Source: Spirochaetaceae bacterium (GTDB taxonomy: Bacteria > Spirochaetota > Spirochaetia > Treponematales > Treponemataceae). From it: DNA of 58,188 nucleotides. Below, piece after piece: positions 35,216-43,768 of the stretch (position 1 is the stretch's first letter; each line of letters opens with the position of its first letter). The notes beneath the pieces are model-generated. The model saw nothing but the letters and a program-made list of their open reading frames with translations, was not told the origin of the DNA and searched no databases. The translations under genes were made by a program, and so were the position numbers. The DNA lies in assembly GCA_017614995.1 (NCBI GenBank), contig JAGAAX010000018.1, positions 1 to 58,188 of the forward strand, read 5' to 3'.

Positions 35216-35287
35216 TCATTCCCGCGCTTGACGCGGGAATCTAGTATCAAATTGGTACAAAAGATTGTCGGGTCACGCCCGACAATG
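35216..35287. repeat. Dispersed palindromic repeat, copy of 5639 element
   Basis: Starts TGTCATTCCCGCGCTTGACG and ends with GGGTCACGCCCGACAATGACA, like the element at 5639-5717; only the middle spacer differs. It lies between convergent genes. Confidence 0.85.
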
Positions 35288-35310
35288 ACAAATTCCAGCC
35301 TGTAACACAA

Positions 35311-35811
35311 TTATCTAAGGCCGTTGGCTTCAGCTTCTGTTGCTGATGTCCAGAACTGGCTGCGTCCAAATGGGCCGACTTCGCCGCGCATTTCAAGTGT
35401 ATCAGACTTGTATTTCTTGCCGTCGGCTTTGTGGAATGTAATGCGGCACTTGTAGCGTTTGCCGTCATTCGGGTCAATAATATAACCGTTTGACCATTTT
35501 CCTTCACCGTCTTTTGACAAGCCCCAGATCCATGAAGTGCCTACAGAAGGCAGTGTACCTACATCTACGCCGTTCATAAAGTTGTCGTAGCTTTTGCCTT
35601 TTCCGCCGTCTGCAATTACGTCCTGCGGTTTCCCTGCAACAGAAAGAATCTTACCGTTAAGTTTTCCGTTCTGTTCCCAAATCTGCCATCCGGCAGTAGG
35701 CTGATTGGTTTTTTCATCTACGCTGATCCAGAAACCTTCTGTTGGATCCGCTGCAAAGCACAAACCACCAATCATGATGAGCGCTGCAATTAAAATGCTC
35801 AATTTCTTCAT
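35311..35811 (-). CDS. DUF2147 family exported protein
   Basis: A 166-residue secreted protein with signal MKKLSILIAALIMIGGLCFA cut near AD. The mature domain matches DUF2147: an opening EGFWISVDEKTNQPTAGWQIW, the IWGL segment, GYIIDPNDGKRYKCRI (the family G-x-I-x-D-P-x-x-G-x-x-Y) and a final strand with LEMRGEVGPFGRSQFWT. The family is a small lipocalin-like beta-barrel of unknown role, often in the periplasm. Good ribosome site GGAGAAAT. Monocistronic. Confidence 0.88.
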   Translation of the reverse strand: MKKLSILIAALIMIGGLCFAADPTEGFWISVDEKTNQPTAGWQIWEQNGKLNGKILSVAGKPQDVIADGGKGKSYDNFMNGVDVGTLPSVGTSWIWGLSKDGEGKWSNGYIIDPNDGKRYKCRITFHKADGKKYKSDTLEMRGEVGPFGRSQFWTSATEAEANGLR

Positions 35812-35892
35812 TTGATTTCTCCAAAATTATGAATATTATTGAAAAGTCCATTATATTGTAACGCACACTTTGTTATTGTGCAATCTCAGTGT

Positions 35893-38800
35893 TTATAAAT
35901 CTGCGTTAATATCCACAAGACTTGTGTTGCCGAGCGTATAAGAGCTTGCAAGACAGTCTGCCATTGCGTTTGCCGTATCAATTGCGGTAAAGCAGTCAAT
36001 GCCGTGCTCAACCGCAAGGCGTCTTAGCTTTACACTTTCAGCTTCAGGGTTTCTTCCTTTTGCAGAAGTGGAAATAACGTAATCGATTTTCTGGCTTTCA
36101 AGCAGCGTCATAACATTGTCATTGTGATTTTCATGCACTTTGGCAACGTGCGTAACCTGAATGCCTGAACGCTCAATAGTGCTTGCGTTGCCGCTTGTAG
36201 CATAAAGCTTAAACCCAAGGTCTGCATATTTCTTTGCGAGGGCAGGCAGTTCAGGCAGGTCGCTTTCACGTACACTGAAAAGCACAGCTTCAGGGCGTTC
36301 CTTATTTGTTCCCGGATTTATCATGTTCCAGCCGGCGGCGCACATGCCTTTATAGATTGCTTCTTCTGGCGTCGGCGCAATACCGAGAACTTCGCCGGTG
36401 GACTTCATTTCAGGGCCGAGGTGCGTGTCTACGTCCATGAGCTTTTCAAAGCTGAAAACCGGAACTTTGACCGCGTAATAAGACGGCCGCCTGTACAAGC
36501 CTGTGCCGTAGCCCATGTCGCGAACTTTTTCCCCGAGCATGGCGCGCGTTGCAAGCTCTACCATAGGAACGCCGGTAACTTTGCTTAGATAAGGCACAGT
36601 GCGGCTTGAACGCGGGTTTGCTTCAATTATGTTGAGCTGACCGTTGTAGAAAAGCCACTGAATGTTTACAAGCCCTTGCGTACCCAGCGCGAGCGCCATG
36701 TCTGTTGATTTTTTCACGATTTCGTCGGTCATTTCCTGCGTAAATTTGAACGGCGGATACACCGCAATTGAGTCGCCCGAATGAATGCCTGTTCTTTCAA
36801 TATGCTGCATAATTCCCGGAATAAGCACGTCTTTTCCGTCGCAGATGCAGTCAATTTCAAGTTCCAGACCTTCCATGTATTTGTCTATCAAAATCGGGTT
36901 TTCGATTTTCTGTGCAAGAATAATCTTCATGTATTCTTTGACGTCCGCGCTGTTTCGCGCAATAATCATATTCTGACCGCCGAGAACATAGCTTGGCCTT
37001 AAAAGCACCGGATAGCCGAGGCGTGCGGCAGCTTCAAGCGCTTCAACTTCTGTGAGAACCGTCATGCCTTTAGGGCGGTTTACATTGAGCCGCTCGCAAA
37101 GCTCTTCAAAGCGCTCGCGGTCTTCCGCAAGGTCAATTGAATCAGCAGAAGTTCCAAGAATCTTAATGCCCTGCTTGTCAAGGAATTTAGTCAGCTTGAT
37201 TGCAGTCTGACCGCCGAATGCAACAACTACACCGAGCGGCTTTTCAACAGCAAGCACGTTCATCACATCAACTGGAGTGAGCGGCTCAAAATAAAGCCTG
37301 TCCGCAGTGTCAAAGTCTGTAGAAACTGTTTCCGGGTTGTTATTGATAATTGCAACTTCATAGCCCAGCTTTTTCAAAGCCCATACGCACTGAACTGAAG
37401 CATAGTCAAATTCAATGCCCTGACCAATCCTGATTGGCCCCGAACCAAGAACAACGATTGTGCCCTTTGAGCTGCGCTTTCCGTTTGCAGAAAGTTCTTC
37501 TAAATAAGCGGCTGCCTCGTTTTCTCCGCTTGTGCATGAATAGAAATACGGTGTCTCTGCGTCAAACTCGCCGGCACATGTGTCTACCATTTTGAAAGAG
37601 CGCGGCGGATACGGCATAGACGCTGAAACAAGTTCAGCATGAGAGCCGCCATTGCCGTCACCCTGAACTAGTTTCAGGGTCTCTTTCTCCGCGTTCACAA
37701 TGTTTTCAAGCTTGCACAAAAACCATTCGTCAATCTTGGTAACTTCGTGAATCTCTTTTACGCTCATAAGACCGCGTTTTAAAGCCTGATAAATTGCAAA
37801 AATTCTCTGGTCTGTGCACTGACTTACCCGCTGTATTATTTTTTCATTTGATTCAGAGGCAAAAACCGCAAGATTCAAATCTTTTGTGCCAAGCTCTGCG
37901 CCACGCACAGCCTTGAGAATTGCTTCTTCAAAGTTCTGCCCGATTGCCATAACTTCGCCGGTTGCCTTCATCTGCGTGCCGAGCTTGCGGCTTGCATAGA
38001 CAAATTTTTCAAACGGAAACTTCGGCATTTTTACAACAACATAATCAAGAACAGGCTCAAAGCAGGCCTTTGTCTTTTTAGTAACAAAGTTCGGAATCTC
38101 GTCAAGATTGAAGCCGACGGCAATGAGCGCGGCAACTTTTGCAATAGGGTAGCCCGTAGCCTTTGAAGCCAGCGCCGAAGAACGCGAAACACGCGGGTTT
38201 ACTTCGATTACGGCATATTCAAAAGTTTCCGGGTTGAGCGCGAACTGGCAGTTGCAGCCGCCCTCAATTTCTAGCGCGCTGATGATGTTGAGTGCCGCCG
38301 AGCGCAGCATCTGATATTCTTTGTCCGCCAGTGTTACAGTCGGCGCAATTACAATTGAGTCTCCTGTGTGAACGCCGACCGGGTCAAAGTTTTCCATTGA
38401 ACAGACTGTAATTACATTTCCGGCGCCATCGCGCATTACCTCAAATTCAATTTCTTTCCAGCCTGAAATACATTTTTCAACAAGAATCTGGTGAATAGGC
38501 GAGCGGTGAAGCCCGTTGTGTGCAATTTCATCAAGCTCGCGCTCGTTGTTCACAATGCCGCCGCCTGTTCCGCCGAGTGTAAATGCCGGGCGTATAATTG
38601 CCGGAAATCCGATTTCGTTGTGCACAAAATCGGCGGCGTCTTGGTAAGTTGTTACAACCTTAGAAGGAATACAAGGCTCGCCAATCTGTTCCATTGTGTC
38701 TTTGAACATCTGGCGGTCTTCTGCCTTGTCAATTGTAAGCGGCCGCGCGCCAAGAAGCTGCACATTATGCTCTTTTAGAAAGCCTGACTTTGCAAGTTCC

Positions 38801-39099
38801 ATGCTCAAAGTTAAGCCGGTCTGTCCGCCGAGCGTTGAAAGCAGGGAATCAGGTTTTTCTTTTTCTATAATTCTCTGGAGGGTTTCGAGTGTGAGCGGTT
38901 CAAGGTAAATCTCGTCTGCCATTGAATGGTCGGTCATAAGCGTTGCCGGATTTGAGTTTACAAGACAAACTTCAAGGCCAAGCTGCTTTAAGGCTTTGCA
39001 TGCCTGATTTCCGGCGTAGTCAAATTCTGCTGCCTGACCAATTATAATTGGCCCAGAACCGATAATCATTACTTTGTGGATATTTTCGTTTAGTGGCAT
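35893..39099 (-). CDS. carB: Carbamoyl-phosphate synthase large chain
   Basis: Makes carbamoyl phosphate for arginine and pyrimidine synthesis together with CarA; 1068 residues. Two homologous ATP-grasp halves: GSGPIIIGQAAEFDYAG at the N-terminus and GSGPIRIGQGIEFDYA in the second half, plus VNPRVSRSSALASKATGYPIA and ANPRSSRTVPYLSKVTGVP. The C-terminal MGS allosteric domain starts near 925. Odd: residues about 470-496, in the oligomerisation region between the halves, are coded by a dispersed palindromic repeat (translation contains SHAELVSASMPYP) in place of the longer helical segment of other CarB proteins. Start ATG at 39099 with TTGGAG upstream. Confidence 0.95.
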   Translation of the reverse strand: MPLNENIHKVMIIGSGPIIIGQAAEFDYAGNQACKALKQLGLEVCLVNSNPATLMTDHSMADEIYLEPLTLETLQRIIEKEKPDSLLSTLGGQTGLTLSMELAKSGFLKEHNVQLLGARPLTIDKAEDRQMFKDTMEQIGEPCIPSKVVTTYQDAADFVHNEIGFPAIIRPAFTLGGTGGGIVNNERELDEIAHNGLHRSPIHQILVEKCISGWKEIEFEVMRDGAGNVITVCSMENFDPVGVHTGDSIVIAPTVTLADKEYQMLRSAALNIISALEIEGGCNCQFALNPETFEYAVIEVNPRVSRSSALASKATGYPIAKVAALIAVGFNLDEIPNFVTKKTKACFEPVLDYVVVKMPKFPFEKFVYASRKLGTQMKATGEVMAIGQNFEEAILKAVRGAELGTKDLNLAVFASESNEKIIQRVSQCTDQRIFAIYQALKRGLMSVKEIHEVTKIDEWFLCKLENIVNAEKETLKLVQGDGNGGSHAELVSASMPYPPRSFKMVDTCAGEFDAETPYFYSCTSGENEAAAYLEELSANGKRSSKGTIVVLGSGPIRIGQGIEFDYASVQCVWALKKLGYEVAIINNNPETVSTDFDTADRLYFEPLTPVDVMNVLAVEKPLGVVVAFGGQTAIKLTKFLDKQGIKILGTSADSIDLAEDRERFEELCERLNVNRPKGMTVLTEVEALEAAARLGYPVLLRPSYVLGGQNMIIARNSADVKEYMKIILAQKIENPILIDKYMEGLELEIDCICDGKDVLIPGIMQHIERTGIHSGDSIAVYPPFKFTQEMTDEIVKKSTDMALALGTQGLVNIQWLFYNGQLNIIEANPRSSRTVPYLSKVTGVPMVELATRAMLGEKVRDMGYGTGLYRRPSYYAVKVPVFSFEKLMDVDTHLGPEMKSTGEVLGIAPTPEEAIYKGMCAAGWNMINPGTNKERPEAVLFSVRESDLPELPALAKKYADLGFKLYATSGNASTIERSGIQVTHVAKVHENHNDNVMTLLESQKIDYVISTSAKGRNPEAESVKLRRLAVEHGIDCFTAIDTANAMADCLASSYTLGNTSLVDINADL
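37621..37690. repeat. Palindromic repeats inside carB
   Basis: Two adjacent units: GCTGAAACAAGTTCAGC (37621-37637) and CCCTGAACTAGTTTCAGGG (37662-37680). They are in frame within carB and match the GCTGAACTTGTTTCAGC cores of intergenic repeats near 17625 and 43827. Confidence 0.8.
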
Positions 39100-39109
39100 T
39101 TAAAACTCC

Positions 39110-39148
39110 AAAAAAAAAGACGGCACCGCTAATAAAACCGATGTCGCC
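39110..39148 (-). terminator. carB leader terminator (attenuator)
   Basis: GGCGACATCG (39148-39139) pairs with CGGTGCCGTC (39128-39119), then nine T and GGAG for the carB ribosome site. The predicted transcript start is only about six bases before the hairpin. Confidence 0.82.
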
Positions 39149-39161
39149 TTTGACTTAAATC

Positions 39162-39190
39162 ACTATAACGAAATAATAAAACTTTGTGAA
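39162..39190 (-). promoter_or_regulatory. carB promoter
   Basis: TTCACA (39190-39185), 17-bp spacer, TATAGT (39167-39162) on the minus strand. Confidence 0.7.
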
Positions 39191-39222
39191 GTACTAAAAC
39201 TATGTATTTTTCAGTGCTGCTG

Positions 39223-41339
39223 TTACTCCACAACAGTCATTGACTGAATTATTGCGTCCTGACCCATTAAGAATAAGGCGTTTGAGTTTTCGATTATCTT
39301 TGCGGTTTCTGAATCTATTTCAACAGTAAATGTTGTTTTGCTTGGTATAACATTACCGTCTAACAGTCTTCCGCCTTTAATCTTTTTTGCTGTTCCAGGT
39401 ATTTTGTGCCACTGGAAATTTTCATCTTCCCAAGTTATTTGAATCGTTGGAGATGAGCCTGTTTTCTTTATAACGAATTCAAGTTTATAATTTTCTGGAA
39501 CAGAACGCAAAAAAATGTCGGAGTTTATTCTATAATTTTCGCCCCATTTCTTTGTGTCAAACGGTTCATTTATAAGATTTTTGCCGACTATGCTTTCAAC
39601 CTTTGTTTCATTGTTCTTAAGGAATTCCTCGCTCAAAGGATATTCTTTGCCTTGCGCTCCGTAGAAAACCGTATCAAAGTATTCAGACTTTTCATTCCAT
39701 TTTATGTTCCAAGGGTCAAAGTCATGAGAGTTATTTTGATAATCATCGGCAGGATGCAGGGTTATGGCACATGAGCGTCCGTCTTTTGCCACTTCTGACA
39801 TAAAATCTTTCATACAGTTGATCCTTTCCATAACCGGAATGCCCAAAGGCCCTCCGCAGACTTCTGAAAGATAAACAGGAACATGCTTTTTGAAATACGT
39901 TTTATCCAGCGCATCAAACATGGCGTTTATTTCTTTTCTAACGCCTTCCGTATAAAATATACTGCCGAATCCTCCGGGGGCGGTAGCTAGTGTAAAGCCC
40001 ATCGGAAGCTTCTGTGCGGTAGGAATCAATCTGTCTTTTGTTTTGTCCGTGGGCATTTTAAAAAGAGAGTTTGTTATACTCTTCCACTTTCCGCCAATCC
40101 CTTCAACCATGATAAAGCGCTTTGCGTTGTTTCCGCCTGTGGAACGGATTGTGTCAACGATTATCTGGTTGTACTCATTCATAATGGCATAGTCTTTTTT
40201 GCAGACAGCGCAGTCGCTTATTGGATCCCATGCATGTTCATGAAAAATATGTGTCGGATTATTTATAGTCTCAAAAATCAAACGCTCGTCGTAAGAATTG
40301 TTAAAGGCCGTCGCATATTGCTTCCAAATTGCCTTTAGCAGCGCCTCTGTAGTTTTCTTATAATCTTCGCTTACGCTCAAGGCTTCAAAATGGACGCTCT
40401 CTTTTACTTTTTTTTGGAAAGTTTCATTTAGTTCCATAAATTCAGGAACAGACCCGCAGATAATAACATACATATCTTCTTCGATTATCCAGTCAACAAC
40501 TTCTTTTAATGCCTTAATATAGCGCGGATCAATAGTGTAGTTTTCATCGAGAAGATGCCCTCCGTTCGGACTTGTTTGAAGTCGGATTGTCTTAAATCCT
40601 TTTTCTTTTATAAAATGAATTATTTCTTTAGAAGGCTTTTTAAATCCCCAGAAATGAAAACAGTCCATCCCATAATCAAGCGAATCTTCACAAGTTGCAA
40701 ACGACTGATATTGAAAACCTACTCCAAGATTTTTAACATAATCCCACGCGCTTATTTTGTCGTCAAACTTTCCGCTTGTTGCCTTATCTATTACAGGCGG
40801 CTCGTTGCTTGCATAAACATCAGTTAATTTAGGATTATCTACTTTTTCAAAAGTAACAGACTCTATCACAAACTGCTCATAAGGAACATTCCATGTGCCT
40901 GCTGCATTAATGCCTTTCAATCTTCGCTGGTTGCTTTTAAGAGGAATAATCATTTCATTAAGATATGACGGACAATATGTTGATTTGTCATAATTCCAAT
41001 CCAGCGTATTATCATCATAATCCAGGGTAAAATGAAAGCCGTAATCGCCAATAACCTTGTACTTAACGCGCGCAATGTTGTAACTGCTTATATCAAGATT
41101 ATTGAGCCAAAGATAAATACCCTTGCTGCCGCCATATTGCAGCTTGTCATTGGCTGTAACCGTTACTGTTTTAGTTGTCTTGTCAAAAGCCGCCGTTTTG
41201 TCATCATTCACAGCAGGGAATTTGTTCAAGTCAACTTCGTATACATTCTGTGCAAAGGCAGAAATTGAAGCAATAAAAAGAAGGGCTGCAATTAATAAAA
41301 GCCTTTTACCCCCCCCATTCTATACATAGTAATTTCCAT
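39223..41339 (-). CDS. GH5-like secreted glycosidase, frameshifted at poly-G tract
   Basis: A secreted protein with a glycoside hydrolase family 5-like barrel (residues ~155-530, counted from the TTG at 41229) between beta-sandwich, carbohydrate-binding-like regions (about 1-140 and 560-668). A ribosome site GGAGG (41349-41345) and ATG (41339) start a frame that meets eight G (41316-41309) and then stops. One more G would join it to a perfect signal peptide (KRLLLIAALLFIASISAFAQ) and a 705-residue protein. In the frame as given, an upstream TAG blocks any ATG start. The nucleophile position looks kept (VYLSEVCGG, Glu456), but the usual Asn-Glu-Pro reads Asn-Asn-Pro (323-325) and the usual His pair after the fourth strand is missing, so activity is doubtful. 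Confidence 0.75.
41309..41316 (-). repeat. Eight-G homopolymer in GH5-like gene
   Basis: Eight C on the plus strand, eight G in the sense direction, overlapping an in-frame ATG after the real start. The tract length sets the reading frame of the signal peptide: nine or six G would give an open gene, eight closes it. Confidence 0.85.
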
Positions 41340-41412
41340 AGATACCTCCATTTGTACCATAAACATGAAAATTATAGCATGGAGTTTTTGGAGTTGTCAA
41401 AAAAGGCTGTGC

Positions 41413-42552
41413 TTAAAGCATTGAGAGAAACTCGTCGAACAAAAAGTTTGTGTCGTGAGGGCCGCCGCAGGCTTCGGGGTGAAACTGCACACTGAATGCC
41501 GGAATGTCGTTGTAGCGTACGCCTTCGCAAGTGTTGTCGTTCACGTTGAAAAAGCTCATTGTGGCAAAAGAGGGCAGTGTGTCTGCTTCAACAGCATAGC
41601 CGTGGTTCTGGCTTGTAATGTAGACGCGGTTTGTAGCTGTGTCTTTTACCGGGTGGTTGCCGCCGCGGTGTCCGTACTTGAGCTTGCTGGTTTTTGCACC
41701 TCTTGCAAGCGCAAGCATCTGGTGTCCAAGGCAGATGCCAAAAACCGGCAGTTTGCCAAAGTCGCAGATTTTGCGGATTTCTTCTATTATTTGGGTATTA
41801 TCAGCCGGGTCGCCGGGGCCGTTAGAAAGCATCAGACCGTCTGGCTTAAGGGCAAGAATCTGGTCTGCGCTTGTGCCGCAAGAAACAACTGTTACCTTGC
41901 AGCCGCGCTTTTCAAGCTCACGCTGAATATTTGCTTTTGCACCAAAATCCCATAGAACAATGTGATGGGTGACATTTCCGTTTGTGTCATTGTCCGGCTT
42001 GACCGGACAATCTGCAACCGGCTGTGATGTGCAGATTCCCCCATCAAGTGGGGGAATGACAGTATTTGACTGTACGCTTTCTACAGCCTGCACTATTTTG
42101 TAGTCTTTGATTTCTTTTAGAAGAGCGTCGGTAACGTCGGGGCATTTTTCTTCGCCGCTGATGATCATTCCGTTCATAACGCCGGATTCGCGGAGTTTTT
42201 TGGTGAGCGCGCGTGTGTCAATGCCGCAGATTCCGATGATTCCCTGTGTTTTTAGAAAATCGTTCAGTATACCGCCGCATCTAAAGTTAGAAGGCTCGTT
42301 GCAAAGCTCGCGCACAACGTAGCCGCGCACGTGGCATTTGCGGCTTTCAAAATCTTGGGGAATAACACCGTAGTTTCCGATGAGCGGAAAAGTTTGTGTT
42401 ACAATCTGGCCGAAATAGCTTGGGTCGGTGAGCGTTTCAAGATAGCCGGTCATTCCGGTTGTAAAAACTGTTTCACCGGTTGTTCTGCCGGTTTTTCCGA
42501 TAGAAGTTCCTTCAAAAATTGTGCCGTCTGCAAGAATCAGCCATGCTTTCAT
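41413..42552 (-). CDS. carA: Carbamoyl-phosphate synthase small chain
   Basis: The glutamine amidotransferase subunit supplying ammonia to CarB; 379 residues. N-terminal domain: ADGTIFEGTSIG, GMTGYLETLTDPSYFGQIV, and GIDTRALTKKLRE. C-terminal class I GATase domain: LSNGPGDPAD, nucleophile in VFGICLGHQML, and SVQFHPEACGGPHD. Start at 42552, set by MKAWLILADG and the GGAG upstream; an extra 12 in-frame codons overlap the leader terminator. Odd: about residues 164-189, in the linker before the GATase domain, are coded by a 77-bp palindromic repeat. carA is separated from carB by the GH5-like gene. Confidence 0.95.
   Translation of the reverse strand: MKAWLILADGTIFEGTSIGKTGRTTGETVFTTGMTGYLETLTDPSYFGQIVTQTFPLIGNYGVIPQDFESRKCHVRGYVVRELCNEPSNFRCGGILNDFLKTQGIIGICGIDTRALTKKLRESGVMNGMIISGEEKCPDVTDALLKEIKDYKIVQAVESVQSNTVIPPLDGGICTSQPVADCPVKPDNDTNGNVTHHIVLWDFGAKANIQRELEKRGCKVTVVSCGTSADQILALKPDGLMLSNGPGDPADNTQIIEEIRKICDFGKLPVFGICLGHQMLALARGAKTSKLKYGHRGGNHPVKDTATNRVYITSQNHGYAVEADTLPSFATMSFFNVNDNTCEGVRYNDIPAFSVQFHPEACGGPHDTNFLFDEFLSML
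41985..42061. repeat. Palindromic repeat inside carA
   Basis: 77 bp bounded by TGTCATT and AATGACA, with hairpins TTGTCCGG..CCGGACAA and TTCCCCCA..TGGGGGAA. The same boundary bases and layout occur in the intergenic copies at 5639 and 35216. It is read in frame as part of carA. Confidence 0.85.
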
Positions 42553-42566
42553 GATTACGTTTACTC

Positions 42567-42624
42567 CAAAAAAAAGACGCTCATTCAATCAGAGGACACT
42601 AAGTCATCAAATTAAATGAACGCC
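42567..42624 (-). terminator. carA leader terminator (attenuator)
   Basis: GGCGTTCATTT (42624-42614) pairs with GAATGAGCGTC and is followed by nine T, then GGAG of the ribosome site. The first 17 bases GAACAAAGGCGTTCATT are identical to the pyrG leader. Confidence 0.85.
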
Positions 42625-42637
42625 TTTGTTCTTCTTT

Positions 42638-42666
42638 GTTATACTGTGTTTGAAAAATTGCGTCAA
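42638..42666 (-). promoter_or_regulatory. carA promoter
   Basis: TTGACG (42666-42661), 17-bp spacer, TATAAC (42643-42638) on the minus strand. The transcript should start about six or seven bases before the leader hairpin. Confidence 0.8.
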
Positions 42667-42744
42667 TAGACCTTTTCGGAAACTTTATGGAAAAAATCCG
42701 TCATTGCGATGGCGGCGAATTAGTGGTATTTATTAGAACTACTA

Positions 42745-42773
42745 TTGACATTTTTTTATTTTCAAGTTAAAAA
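42745..42773 (+). promoter_or_regulatory. dapF promoter
   Basis: TTGACA (42745-42750), 17-bp T-rich spacer, TAAAAA (42768-42773). Confidence 0.65.
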
Positions 42774-42786
42774 AAACTAACGGCAA

Positions 42787-42836
42787 AGAGGTCGTAGATA
42801 TGTTTCTGGGGAAATTTGTCTACGGCCTCTTTTTTT
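42787..42836 (+). terminator. dapF leader terminator (attenuator)
   Basis: AGAGGTCGTAGA (42787-42798) pairs over 12 bp, with one G-U, with TCTACGGCCTCT (42819-42830); seven T follow, then GAGG and the dapF ATG. The start ACGGCAAAGAGGTCG resembles the glnN leader. Confidence 0.88.
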
Positions 42837-42847
42837 GTGAGGTAAGC

Positions 42848-43768
42848 ATGAAGTTTACAAAGATGCATGGTTGTGGAAACGACTATATTTATTTTGACTG
42901 TATCAAGAGTGATTTTCCGGGTGGGGCTGAAGGCGAAAAGCAGGCGGCTATAAAGCTTTCTGACCGTCATTTTGGAATTGGCGGAGACGGAATCATCATC
43001 ATCAAAAAGGGCACTAAGGCTGATTTTGAGATGGTGATGTACAATGCCGACGGAAGCCGAAGCCAGATGTGCGGCAACGGAATCCGCTGTGTGGGAAAAT
43101 ACGTATATGATGCGGGCTACGCTAAGAGCCGCGAGTTTACTGCTGAGTCTATGGGCGCGGTGAAAATTCTGAAAGTGGAAGAGGGCGAGCCGGGCGACAA
43201 GGTGACTAAGCTTTCTGTTGATATGGGCAGCCCGATTCTGGAAGCTGGGAAAATACCAGTAAGTACGGTGGTTGCGGTCCCTGAGCTTGTCGAAGGGGGC
43301 GAAATCACTGCAGAGTCGCGTGTAATTTCCTACCCTCTGACAATTGGCGGTGTTGAATATAAGACAACCTGCGTGTCTATGGGAAACCCGCATGCGGTTG
43401 TGTTCATTGACAAAAAGCCGGCTGAATTTCCGGTTTGTGAAATAGGCCCGCTGTTTGAAAACGACAAATTTTTCCCGGAGCGCACCAATACTGAGTTTGC
43501 TTATGTAGAGGACAGGCGCACTATCTGGATGCGCGTGTGGGAGCGCGGCACCGGCGAGACGCTTGCCTGCGGTACAGGCACTTGCGCAACTGTTGTTGCC
43601 GCAATCCTTAACGGACTTGTTGATGCAGGCGAGAAAATCACTGTGCATCTGCTTGGCGGAGATTTGGAGATTCAGTGGAGCGGCAGCGAAGCAGACAGCG
43701 TATTTATGACCGGCTCTGCTGAGACGGTGTTTACCGGTGAAGTGTCATTACCCGGCTTGACCGGGTAA
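42848..43768 (+). CDS. dapF: Diaminopimelate epimerase
   Basis: Interconverts LL- and meso-diaminopimelate for lysine and peptidoglycan; 306 residues. Family motifs: MHGCGNDYIYFD at the N-terminus, MYNADGSRSQMCGNGIRCVGKY with the first catalytic Cys, VSMGNPHAVVF, and RGTGETLACGTGTCA with the second Cys. Start at 42848 with GAGGTAAGC upstream. Odd: residues about 137-157 (containing VPELVEGGEITAE) look like a repeat-derived insertion after the VDMGSP strand, and the C-terminus VSLPGLTG plus the stop codon come from a palindromic repeat. It is followed by dapL. Confidence 0.95.
   Translation: MKFTKMHGCGNDYIYFDCIKSDFPGGAEGEKQAAIKLSDRHFGIGGDGIIIIKKGTKADFEMVMYNADGSRSQMCGNGIRCVGKYVYDAGYAKSREFTAESMGAVKILKVEEGEPGDKVTKLSVDMGSPILEAGKIPVSTVVAVPELVEGGEITAESRVISYPLTIGGVEYKTTCVSMGNPHAVVFIDKKPAEFPVCEIGPLFENDKFFPERTNTEFAYVEDRRTIWMRVWERGTGETLACGTGTCATVVAAILNGLVDAGEKITVHLLGGDLEIQWSGSEADSVFMTGSAETVFTGEVSLPGLTG
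43274..43300. repeat. Short repeat-like insertion inside dapF
   Basis: Contains CCCTGAGCTTGTCGAAGGGG, in which CCCTGAGCTTGTCGAAGGG has near-palindromic arms (CCCT/AGGG). This core is a common form of dispersed bacterial palindromes. It is in frame and lies in a loop region of DapF. Confidence 0.5.

Noticed and set aside
39223-41229. Calling the GH5-like gene a plain pseudogene or starting it at TTG 41229
   Set aside because: That start would lose a perfect signal peptide and has no ribosome site; the only lesion is in a homopolymer, so reversible switching or a sequence error is more likely than decay.
42751-42847. Lysine riboswitch before dapF
   Set aside because: The leader is only about 65 bases and contains a single hairpin, far too short for that riboswitch.
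42767-43648. Long minus-strand frame opposite dapF
   Set aside because: A shadow of dapF; its product is rich in His, Cys and Arg and has no domain, while dapF has all family motifs.
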